Positions 23,208 through 32,840 of a DNA stretch of 64,000 nt are shown in pieces; the stretch's first letter is position 1; the number at the start of each line of letters is the position of its first letter. Location of the stretch: positions 32,922,001 to 32,986,000 of the forward strand of contig CM060731.1 of the NCBI GenBank assembly GCA_030704615.1. Direction: 5' to 3'. This DNA is from Takakia lepidozioides (lineage: Eukaryota > Streptophyta > Takakiopsida > Takakiales > Takakiaceae). A program made the translations under genes and the position numbers. The notes below the pieces were generated by a model. The model was not told the origin of the DNA and did not search any database. It saw only the letters and a program-made list of their open reading frames with translations.

Positions 23208-26200
23208 TCACCAGTACTCCCCGCAAGAACAAACCCCATCTTCGAAGTGATGAAAGCGGTTGGCATCCCGTACAACAATTGCTCGCCCGACAATCTTTGA
23301 GATGAACTTGGTGGCTGTGTGGCAGTCACCACACATCCGAAGGTTCTTGATGACACGGAGAGACGTCCCAGACGCTGTGCTGATCAGCCCAAAAGCAATG
23401 GCCAGCTTCTCACTGTGGTGGCAAAGAGTAAATTCCTTTTGCTCCTCCTCCACGTCATGCAATGCAAAGCGTGTGTCAGGCATGTACCCTGCCTCCTTGA
23501 TCTGCCCAGTCAACCTTCTCAGCTCCATCTGGATTTCCTCAATTTGTGGATGCGATTTGTCATCTACAACGAACGTGTGTATCCCGTTGCCAATCTCAAT
23601 CCAGCAGCGACCTGGCTCCTTTCTGACACCTCTGGCCTTCATCATTTTTCGCAACTTTGCAGTGTCATCCCACCTGCCAGCTGCAGCATAAATGTTTGAT
23701 AGCAGCACATAAGCTGCAGCATCCTGCGGGTCCCACTTGAGAACAGATTTTGCAGCACGTTCTGCTATGTCCACATTGCCATAAATTCTGCAGGCACCAA
23801 GCAAGGTCCCCCATGCCACAGCATCAGCTTCAATTGGCATTTTGCTGATAAAATCCTCTGCCTCACCCAATCGCCCTGCACGTCCTAGAAGGTCCACCAT
23901 GCAGCCAAAGTGCTCCACTGTAGGAGTGAGACCATAATCTCGACTCAGGGAGTCAAAGTAGTGTCTACCTTCATCCACTAGGCCAACATGGCTACATGCA
24001 GAGAGAACACCTATAAAGGTCACACTGTCCGGCTTCATGCCTTCCTTTTCCATTCCTTCAAATAGCTGCAGGACCTCCCTATGACGACCATGCTGGGCAT
24101 ATCCTGCGATCATCGCATTCCATGACACCACATTTCGTTCAGCCATATTGTTGAATACTCTCTTTGCATCCTCAATGCTGCCACATTTGGCATACATGTC
24201 CATGAGGGTATTGTCCAAGATGATATTTGGCACAATTCCAGCTTTCATGATGTCAGCATGGACCTCTTTGCCTTTTTCCAGGGCTGCCAAGCTGGCACAT
24301 GCATTCAGCACTCCAACGAATGTGATCTGGTTGGGAGTCACCCCTTCCCTCGTCATTTCCTCATAGGTCTCCAAAGCCTCCATCCCACACCCATGCTCAG
24401 CACATCCTGATATCATTGCACTCCATGATACCACATTTCGTTCAGCCATATTGTTGAACACTCCCTTTGCATCTTCAATGCTCCCGCATTTGGCATACAT
24501 GTCCACGAGGGCAGTGTTCAAGATGATATTTGGCACAATTCCAACTTTCATGATGTCAGCATGTATCTCTTTGCCCTTTTCCAGGGCTGCCAGGCTGGCA
24601 CATGCCTTCAGAATGGAAACATATGTGACCTGGTTGGGTGTCACCCCTTTCCTCGTCATTTGCTGATAGGTCTCTAAAGCATCCATCCCACACCCATGCT
24701 GGGCATATCCCGCAATCATCGCACTCCATGACACAACATTTCGTTCAGCCATGTTGTCAAACACCCCCTTTGCATCCTTGATGCTCCCACATTTGGCATA
24801 CATGTCAACAAGGGTAGTGGACAAGATGATATTTGGCACAATCCCAGTGTTCATGATATCAGCATGGACCATTTTGCCCTTTTCCAGAGCTGCCAGGCTG
24901 GTACACGCCTTCAAAACACAAACAAACGTGACCTGGTTGGGTGTCACCCCTTCCCGCATCATTTGCTCATATGTCTCCAAAGCCTTCATCCCACATCCAT
25001 GCTGGGCATATCCTGCAATCATCGCACTCCATGACACAACGTTTTGTTCAGCCATACTGTTGAACACTCCTTTTGCATCCTTGATGCTCCCACATTTGCC
25101 ATACATGTCCACCAGGGCATTGCCCAAGATCATATTCGTCAAAACTCCAGCTCTTATCATGTCAGCATGGACCTCTTTCCCCTTTTCCAGAGCTGCCAGA
25201 CTGGCACAAGCCTTGCAAGCCCAAAGATAAGTGACCTGGTCAGCCTTCACCCCTTCCTGTATCATTTGCTCATAGGTCTCAATAGCAATCCGGGCAAACC
25301 CATGCTTGGTATATCCTGCCATCATCACAGTCCACGAAAACATATTTCGTTCGGGCATTTTGTGAAACACTCGTTGTGCATCCACGATGCTCCCACATTG
25401 GACATACATGTGGACAAGGGTGTTGCATAGAAATATGCTTGGCTTCAGTCCACTTTGGATAATATGGGCATGGACCTGCTTTCCTGCTGCTAGGCCTTTC
25501 AACTTGATGCACTTATGCAAGAGACACACATATGTATCAGAGTTTACAGAAATGCCTCCTTGGTTCAAAATGTGCAGAGCCTCTTCAACTGGTCCTCCTG
25601 CCTCACATAGTTTCCTCAGATGCCCACAAGTGCCAGAAGAGATCTTGTGGACTCCTTCTCTTGGTCCTCTTTCAGAAGCAGTGGTCATAGTGGAGGTGCC
25701 TGACTCTATCAACTGTGTTGCTGCTGCTTCCACTTGACCATCTACCCATGCAGGTTTCATGTAGCTATCAACCCACAATGCCTCATTGGTACTTTTGTGC
25801 TTGATATCCGGTCCTCTTGGATGGATCTGACCCACAATCCATTACTGCATCCTGAGATACCCCTGCCTCCACAACAATAATGCGTAGATCCTCCCCTTAC
25901 TGCTAGAAGCTGACAATGACAGCACAAAATCTACCTAGCAAATACCCTACCCCTACTTATCATACAACTAGTTTCTGCAAACTTGACAATTTCCAAGAAA
26001 GCTTATTGATGCATCTTGTTATCTGCTCCAGCTTCAACATGACCAGGCTTCACCTGTCTGCCTCGATTGTCCCACCATGGACTGGGGTTGGAGAAATATT
26101 CCTTCCAAAGCTTCTCCTCGCCTTTATATTCAGTTCTTTGATATTTGCCTGTGATCCCATTGGCAGTAACATGTCAAACACACTCGGAGCCACCATGGAT

Positions 26201-27125
26201 CCACTCGACAAGCTACTTTAAAACAACCATGAGGAAAAAGTAGGGTGGAATCTGATAAGGGAAAAACAAGCCCAAATGCCTTGAAGAAGGGTGTCCTCAC
26301 CACATTGTCCTTGAACTTGTGTCATGGCAGCAGCTAGTTTTTCTTCCACCCAAGGAGGGTTCAACCAACCCTCAATCCAAAGGACCTCTTGTGCATGTTG
26401 CTTATGTCTGTAGTCCGGCGATCTTGTATCTGTCTGTGAAAACCACCAGGACGCAGCTGGGCAGCCATAGTACACAGCATCTAAGACCAAACTGATCACT
26501 TGTAATCACCAGGAAAAGTACATGCGCAACGTTTTTTCATGGTCTACTTAGGGAGCACACCCTCTGAAACTGGTAGTAAGCGCAAATTTTGCAGAACGGG
26601 CTCCTTCGCATCCTACATGAAGAAAGCGCACCTTGTCAGCGCTGCAGTCCAGCCATTGTGAAGGATCTTTAAAGAACTCCTGCCAGCGCTGTCCCATGCT
26701 CCATCGTTGATCTACGTGCCGGACATACCAAAGCTTCAAGAGGGCAAGATTGTCGATTATAGCTCTTGTATGACCCTCCTGTGTGCTTCTTTAACCAAAT
26801 TAGATTAGGCTCTGCTGGAGAAATCAAAGGACATAGCCTGGAGCGTACGTTGCATATAACATAGCGAACCCAAAATGGAAACTACAAAGTGTTTCATATA
26901 ATCACCTAGATTCATCGGCATTCCCGAAGACTTGGGAGGCGCCATGGCTACCAATTGCAAGGGACTCAGTCCTTGGTGCATTGCCAAGGAGGATGCGGCT
27001 GTCAGCTCCATAGCCCAGCCCCTTAATTTGCTACTTGATGCGGGGCCTCTCGCATCACCGAATTGAGAAGGAAGGGCCTTGGGTATGGAGTCCACATGCG
27101 AACTTGGGTACACGCAGGCTGCCAT
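23208..27125 (-). CDS. PDF-motif/PPR-DYW fusion protein, multi-exon
   Basis: The large last exon (25826-23208, 872 aa) is a PLS-class PPR protein. It holds about six P-L-S rounds, P2-L2-S2, E1/E2 and a DYW deaminase domain with HSE, CGDCH and CSC zinc/catalytic motifs, ending EYW instead of DYW. Such proteins bind organelle RNA and edit C to U. An in-frame TAA just upstream of 25826 means the start lies in other exons. Exon 26148-26054 supplies EYFSNPSPWWDNRGRQ, joining IHPRGPDIKHKSTNEALW. Exon 26433-26301 supplies TDTRSPDYRHK...EVLW...PPWV. An exon ending at 26632 supplies RWQEFFKDPSQWLD. All three joins agree in phase. The result is two complete PDF motifs as found in OSB organellar DNA-binding proteins, with no SSB domain seen. 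The first exon probably starts at ATG 27125 (Ser/Ala-rich, targeting-like); its join to the next exon is unresolved. If upstream exons are ignored, the first in-frame ATG is 25760. Confidence 0.85.
24138..25350 (-). repeat. four 303-base tandem repeats coding for S-P-L rounds of the PPR protein
   Basis: The string ttcagccat at about 24138, 24441, 24744 and 25047 marks repeats exactly 303 bases (101 codons) apart. Each unit encodes one S, one P and one L motif. Neighbouring units are so similar at DNA level that even the antisense strand carries repeated open frames. This indicates recent unequal exchange inside the gene. Confidence 0.9.
26054..26784 (-). other. two OSB-type PDF motifs, each split by a phase-0 intron
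   Basis: Motif 1 joins an exon ending at 26632 (donor AAG/GTGCGC) to 26433-26301 (acceptor TTTTCACAG). Motif 2 joins 26148-26054 (donor CAG/GTGAAG) to the PPR exon at 25826 (acceptor GTCAG). Both have the order W..(F/Y)F.(D/N)PS.W.D...PD(Y/I)(R/K)HK...E.LW....P.WV, which is the OSB PDF pattern. The intron sits at the same place in both motifs, so one arose by duplication of the other. Exon 26301 ends in phase 1 and exon 26148 starts in phase 1. The start of the first of these exons is somewhere at 26784-26760. Confidence 0.75.
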
Positions 27126-27429
27126 CCCCACCTGGCACTGAGCCTGAAGTAGAAGATTTTTCGTACAACCCACCCAGCACTTGGCCCCCGATGCAACAAA
27201 CGATTACCTCCTCTTCAATACTGAGAAAGACCATTCCGCGTCAAGGGTAACCTGCTTGGTTGACTAGCTTGATTCAGCCTGTGGCCCAAGGGGACCTTGA
27301 GGGGACCTTGTTGTCTTCTTCAAGTAAGCAGCAGCAGGACTAAATCCATACTACGCAGTTTGCAGGGGAGTGTTATCTTCTCTTTTAATCAACATAAAGC
27401 AGAAATATGTAAGGTGTAAATTTCTCTCT
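27126..27429 (-). promoter_or_regulatory. presumed upstream region of the PPR gene
   Basis: About 300 bases upstream of ATG 27125. No clear TATA box was identified. It includes a short tandem, caaggggaccttgaggggacctt, at 27289-27310. Confidence 0.35.
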
Positions 27430-27751
27430 AATACCCGGCAGTTACCCATCCGGTTTTATATATATGACCTGCGGAGGTGAAAAAATGAAGTAACCGGTCC
27501 AATTAGGAACCGGCGGAGGTCAGGCATTCAAATAACCCTAGCAAAGAACCTTTTAAAGAACAGCCGGCCCATACCCGCGGTTATTTGATGAAAATCGCCG
27601 GTTCTTTGAGGTTTTTGCAAGTAACCGCAACCGCAGGTTATATCTAGCCATAAAAAATCTAATAACCGCAACCGCAGATTAATAGTTTCCTGAAATTTAA
27701 AGCAACCGGAACCGCTGGTTATAAATAAAATCAAATAATTGCCCAACACTG
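27430..27751. mobile_element. hAT-type MITE, left end missing
   Basis: The right end, aaatcaaataattgcccaacactg, matches the terminal inverted repeat of the MITE at 40070-40427. The interior shares ttatttgatgaaaa(t/a)c.(g/a)ccggtt and ends in the same kind of degenerate aaccgcaaccgc/ggaaccgg tracts. The expected left end CAGTGTTGGG is not found, so the left boundary is uncertain. The putative target copy right of the element is gtgtacac. Confidence 0.6.
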
Positions 27752-27759
27752 GTGTACAC

Positions 27760-30130
27760 CAGACTTAGTAACATGCTTATGCAGTGACGAGTTGCTTCAG
27801 TTTACCAAGCTCTCTCGGTTCAAAGCATCTCTTGACTGTAATGCTTTCTGCCATTTTCAAGCTCGAGAGTAAGAAAGTGAGCCTGCAGGAGGCGAAATTG
27901 AAGTTCTCTTCACCCCCATAACATGATGGTATGGCATGTGTTGCAATGCCTTTTGGGATTTTACAAAGAAAGACCAAGGACTTGGTCCGCAATATCAATA
28001 ATTTCACCATCTTGTTTCCAAATTATGGTGAGAACAATCTTAAAGTTTTGTAGATTCACGGATGGAAATATCTTCCTGGATAAACAGGGTTTGTCAATCA
28101 TCACTAAGTGACTCTTAGTTACAATGGCGTCTTCTCTCTCTCCCTCTCTCTCTCTCTTTTGTTTCCTCTCTCATATATTCTTCCATTTTGTCCCATAAGC
28201 TCTATGAGCTTTCCGCGGACGTTATAAAGCACCTATTCATTTCATTTCTCTTTGAGAATCATCCTCTGGATTTAGGGTTTAACAAAACCTTTCCCCAGCA
28301 AGAGAAGGACAGAGAGAGGTTTCTGAAAAGATGAGGACTTTTTTCTTGCAGGGATTTCCAACATTCATGGTAGAAGCCACAATTGGGCTGAAGGTTTGTA
28401 GATTTATGTACTGGTATGGGGAAGGAAGTCATTGTGCTTGTATTGTGACATGAGACTGCATGGGAGGTTGTGGCAATGGGTAAAAAAAGGCATAAGAGTG
28501 GTAAGATCACAAGTTAGCACTGGTTGTCCAGGCACTTGTCCACTGCACTGATTCTTAGTGGATTAGCATTGGTGTCTCTGTAGGTAAGGATCCCTTTGGT
28601 TTGTTTGTTAGAAACAGAGTGTAGTAGCTACATGCATGATATTGCAGATGCTTGCAGTATTTGGTAAGGTACTTCCATTCTGTTTGATGTCTAGCAAAAA
28701 AGGGGAACGCAAGCTCACTGAGTGGTACCCCCTCTGGAAGTCACTGAAGACACCCCCAGCTCAATTCTGGTGAGTGTTTTGTACGTGGTTGGGAGGGGGA
28801 GGGAAGATCCAACTGAGAAAAAGAATAGTGTTTAAACTTCTCTATAGAAAGTGACTCTATCGCTGTCTCTGTGTTTGACTTCCTGTAGAAGTTTAAAGTA
28901 CCATTTTTCCTTTCTTCTTTTATCTTTAGTCCATGATTGACATGCAGTAGAAGAGGCTAACAACAACCCACCAAAACTGGAAATCCATAAATTGCCAAAG
29001 CAATACCAACTCTCAAGAAAACACAAGTCGGTCATCTACAAGTTCCATGAGCTCAAAGCCCCATCCCCTTATGTGCACTTCTGTAGTCCATGAAAAATTA
29101 TCTTTTACCCTGAATAATGGTAGATCATCTCACTCATTTTCGAAAGGAATACAAGTTTTTGAATCAAGTCCTGAGCATGGTGGTTTGGCACCATGAGCAT
29201 TTCTATGTTTCTAAAGAACCCAACGTGATATTGAATTTTTGAGGGAAGCCTATGATGGGATCCGTCTGTTAGGACGCCAACAGGAACATGTAATGTGAGA
29301 AAAACATCCCTGGGTATTGGTCAAAGAGAAGTTTGTAGCTCTCATGGAAGAGAAGTCATCCCCACATGAACCTGTGGAAGAGAATCTTTCCTCAGACGGT
29401 TGAGACAATTCATCATTGGACTTAAGGGACATCATACTGTAATATTTAGTCCTGACCCCAAAATATGTGAGCACCACCGTCTAAAGCCAATCTGATGCCT
29501 TTGAGTTGTAATGTAACAAGAGTTACCAGACTCTACATCAGCTGAGATCCATAATTACGAAATGCAAGTTCCATATTGCCAAACAGTTTTCTACCCCATG
29601 AGAGCCCAATATGCAAGTTCTGTTTAGCAGAAACCAGATTTATAGACGGGCTGCCAACCTATCATATGATTGTAGAGAATTTGGGAGAGTATGTGGAGTG
29701 AATCAAATCTTAGATTCCAGCCATTCCCTCTCTTGTTGCTTTTAGTTGGTGCTATCATGTAGGGTGTGGATAGTTAGAGTGTCTTCTTCATTTCCACAAA
29801 ATGTTTTGCATATCCGAGTGATTTGTTGTAGACCAGGAGCTTCACTGGCTTACAGGTATGACATCCAAGGATTGGGGAAACAGAAAAGACAGACCAAGAA
29901 AGATGCTAATAAAGCCAAAAGAGGCTTGAAGAGATCTATGCATCTAGTCTAGAAATGTTCTGGCGTGCAACAAAAAAGCACGCACTCAGGAGACATGTAG
30001 GCCCATGTGCCAACTACATCCAAATCTATAAATTACCCTTTCAGCTCTCAACACAAACTATTTGTCCATACAATTGTCAACTTAATCAAAGCAAATTGTA
30101 GCTCAAATGCCAATCTCAAGAATCCTTCTT
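27760..30130. other. unassigned intergenic stretch
   Basis: About 2.4 kb without a supported gene. There is a (CT)n tract at 28129-28159. Small open frames (28010-27777 minus, 29477-29250 minus) match nothing I know. Confidence 0.5.
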
Positions 30131-31602
30131 ACCTTACATGAAGCTGCTTGTCAATGAGAATGTTGGCAAATTTTATATCCCTGTGTATGTAAGTTGTGTG
30201 CGGTACTCCAACCCTCTGGCAACGTCCAGGGCTATTTAGCCCTCACAGTCCATGGTAGTAGTGATGTTGTCCCTGTTCCCCACCCAACCCCACACAGATA
30301 AGTAGGCAATGTCAATGCCGCAGCATATTCTAGATAGTAAACCGTATATCAACATGAGAGCTTGCACTGAGGAATCAAAAGGCCCTTATTTACAGTGCCA
30401 AACACTTCCTGGTGCTCAATCACAAAATAATCAGAGGCCAAATGCCTGATCTCGAATCGGGGTAAATCTGGTGGATCACTACTTCCTTGCAAAACGCTAA
30501 CTCAACATACGGGCATTGAATTGGTACTCTCAGGTGACCTGCTTCCCTTATTTTTGGCTTCATGCAGCAGTATATGACTCTCTCTTGCCTAATTAGACGC
30601 AGCATCTGCAGTGTTCCTGTTTCACGAAAACAAGAGGGAAAAGAGCTGAAGACCAGCCAATGCTACACCTTAGTTCATTCTTCCTAAGGGAAAGGTCTGA
30701 AGCTTTTGTGCCCTGTCTTGCTATTGTTATTGCGCGGACTCTATTCTAGATCGTCGTCATGGTGAACTGAGAAGTAGGCAATCGCATATTATAGCATCTT
30801 CTCCATACAGTTACCTAAGTACTTCAGGGCAGGAAGCAGGATGACTTCGCATAAGATCTCCCGATGCTAACACGAGTCAATTGGGGACCTTTTCCAATAC
30901 TATAGTGTTATCATAATTAATGGCGTTTTCCCGCAAATGTGGTCTGATCCAGATGGAGCAGATTCAACAGAAAAAAAAGTGAGAGAGACGAAGTGGGACC
31001 CCAGTGATGAACCTTAGTGCTGAGTCTGATTCTGTTGAAAAGTAGACAAATAGTACTCAGCTTAGCTATACCTTTTCAGCTCACTTAGCAATAGAAAACA
31101 GAAAAGACTGTCCCCTGCAGCTTAAATAACGCACAGAACGAAATAGACCATGACGTCTTTTTGGACTCCAAGATACAGTTGGACAATGTCCAAATTCAGA
31201 GAAATGCAAAGCTAAACTTGTCTCGCCGTTCCTGTCAGAATACCGGAAGAAGGAAAGGTCGCCAGTCTCCAGATCTTGGGTCACGAATTGCCTCTCTCGA
31301 AAGTTTACGAAGTATAATTCTCACTGGAGCGGTCAACTTGCGGCAGTCACATACTGAATCAGCGGGTCCCCGTCTGGATGCACAACAATTTAAACCTAGT
31401 CCATCTCTTCGTAGAATCCTAAGAAAATGTCAGCCAATTGATGCAATTCATCCAATGTAAAACTTCCGGATGCAAAGGTTCCCGTTGAGAATTTGTAAGG
31501 GGAGCTCCAACTCCATAGGAGCTTGACGTCTCCAGCTTCCTCATTCCAGATGCCCAGATACAGTGAAACAAAAGCGGGTGCCAGACAAGCAAAATATTGC
31601 AA
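30131..31602 (-). pseudogene. receptor-like kinase pseudogene, LysM-RLK/CERK1-like
   Basis: On the minus strand at 30297-30131 the text LCGVGWGTG, LLPWTVRA, IALDVARGLEY and YIHRDIKFANILIDKQLH follows the order of a kinase catalytic segment. The catalytic loop HRDIKxxN is present, and the segment ends at a donor-like AAG/GTAAG. The wording is closest to LysM receptor kinases. A one-base loss before IALD and a short deletion between LEY and TYIHRD put the pieces in different frames, so this copy is dead. A possible N-lobe piece, SFTLDELHQLADIF, lies at about 31460-31415 in the same orientation. No activation loop or C-lobe was found below 30131. Confidence 0.6.
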
Positions 31603-31732
31603 GACCTAATTAATCAATTCTCTGCTCCGATGTGCGCACTGCCGCTTTTCTACTCTTCCTTCCCACCACGCTTTTCTCACTCTAGGTTTGTAACTCGAGC
31701 ATTTGACCATGGTCTTTTCGACCAGACCCTAA

Positions 31733-31782
31733 ACCATAAACCCTAACCCTAACCCTAACCCTGGCCCTGACCCTGACCAGGG
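31733..31782. repeat. interstitial telomere-like repeat
   Basis: CCCTAAA and CCCTAA units, decaying into CCCTGG and CCCTGA, over about 50 bases. The core is three perfect CCCTAA units. Confidence 0.85.
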
Positions 31783-32615
31783 GTGTAGCCATAAATGGAA
31801 GGTTGACCGTGCCATCCAAGAACGTACGTACGTACATATCCACATTTGGTATATGGCATGTGCAAAATAAAGCTGGCCGTAGATTCTGCAATCCCGCTTC
31901 GACCCCTAACACGTAGGCCCTATCGATAAGTTATATAATAAGCAGAAGTAGCTATCTCCCGAGTCCCTATCTCCCGGTTCCGTGTGCTTATCACTGGCCG
32001 TCCAGCATGCCTTATCAGCTCGTTTCTTCTTTTGCTCCTTATTTCTTAGCTCGTTTAACTCCAAATATAAAGTAAATACAGATAAGACAAGAAAGAGCGC
32101 ACAACCGACACATGGCAGCTGCATGGGTGGGCAAGATGATGCCGGATTGTGTGGCTCGTCGGTAGCTGCCAGGCTGCCCGCGCTCCCACACGTGCGGCGT
32201 GCCCATCGCCACGGCGGGCCCGCCCCGCTCAAGTTTTTTTTGTTTTTGGAAAATAGCACGTTTGGCTATAGTTAGCGGACACATGGCGCCGCCGTGGTGG
32301 CCCCTGTTCATAACTTTTTAAGAGAAGCAAGTGGGTAAGGGCCAGTTAGTAAGGTGGCTTGGAGCAGACAATCCAGTTTTATTTTTAGCAGAGTTTGGCA
32401 ATTATTTGATTGACCATGGTGATCGAATGTGGCTAAAAGAATGCAAACGTTATGCAGTTCTCTCCAATATTGTGGTTTCTATTAATTAATTGATTCATGT
32501 TTGCTGTTTTTTTTGGGGGACCTTGCCTTTGCAGAGCCCACTATTTACTAATTTAGTAGGTTGTAAGTTAGTAGGTAGTAAGAGGGGGCTTCCCTTATAT
32601 ACCCTCTCAAGGCGG
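31783..32615. other. unassigned intergenic stretch
   Basis: Contains (ACGT)n at 31824-31837 and GC-rich DNA at 32160-32230. No gene was recognised. Confidence 0.5.
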
Positions 32616-32840
32616 TGGGACCCTTCTAGAAGCCCCCCCAACCCTTACCCTTCTAGAAGGCCCTGGACTCAACCCTACAGGACTCCCTATTCTAAATTTG
32701 GCCAATTCCTCCCTTCTTTTTTTGGACCCCCTCGTCTCGTTCCTTAATACACATGGCCTTCCTACATAAGCGGCCCACAGTAATTCCTGGACCACTCTAG
32801 AATCAAGACCCGAATGAAACTGCTCTATATATTGGTTGTT
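32616..32840 (+). promoter_or_regulatory. promoter-like region with paired heat-shock half-sites
   Basis: Two TTCTAGAA palindromes (32624-32631 and 32651-32658) match the TTCnnGAA unit of heat-shock elements. A TATATAT at 32825-32831 lies downstream. No clear gene follows on the plus strand, so this could be a relic promoter or part of an unknown element. Confidence 0.35.

Noticed and set aside
24751-25230. Long open frames on the plus strand across the PPR gene
   Set aside because: They are antisense shadows repeated because the PPR units themselves repeat.
24138-25350. Regular repeats that might suggest a CRISPR-like or satellite array
   Set aside because: The 303-base units are in frame and code for PPR motifs; length and identity pattern do not fit CRISPR or satellite DNA.
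25827-25835. Start of the PPR protein at the beginning of the open frame (25835)
   Set aside because: That codon is GTG, and the 9 bases before 25826 are better read as the end of an intron (acceptor GTCAG) with an in-frame TAA just upstream.
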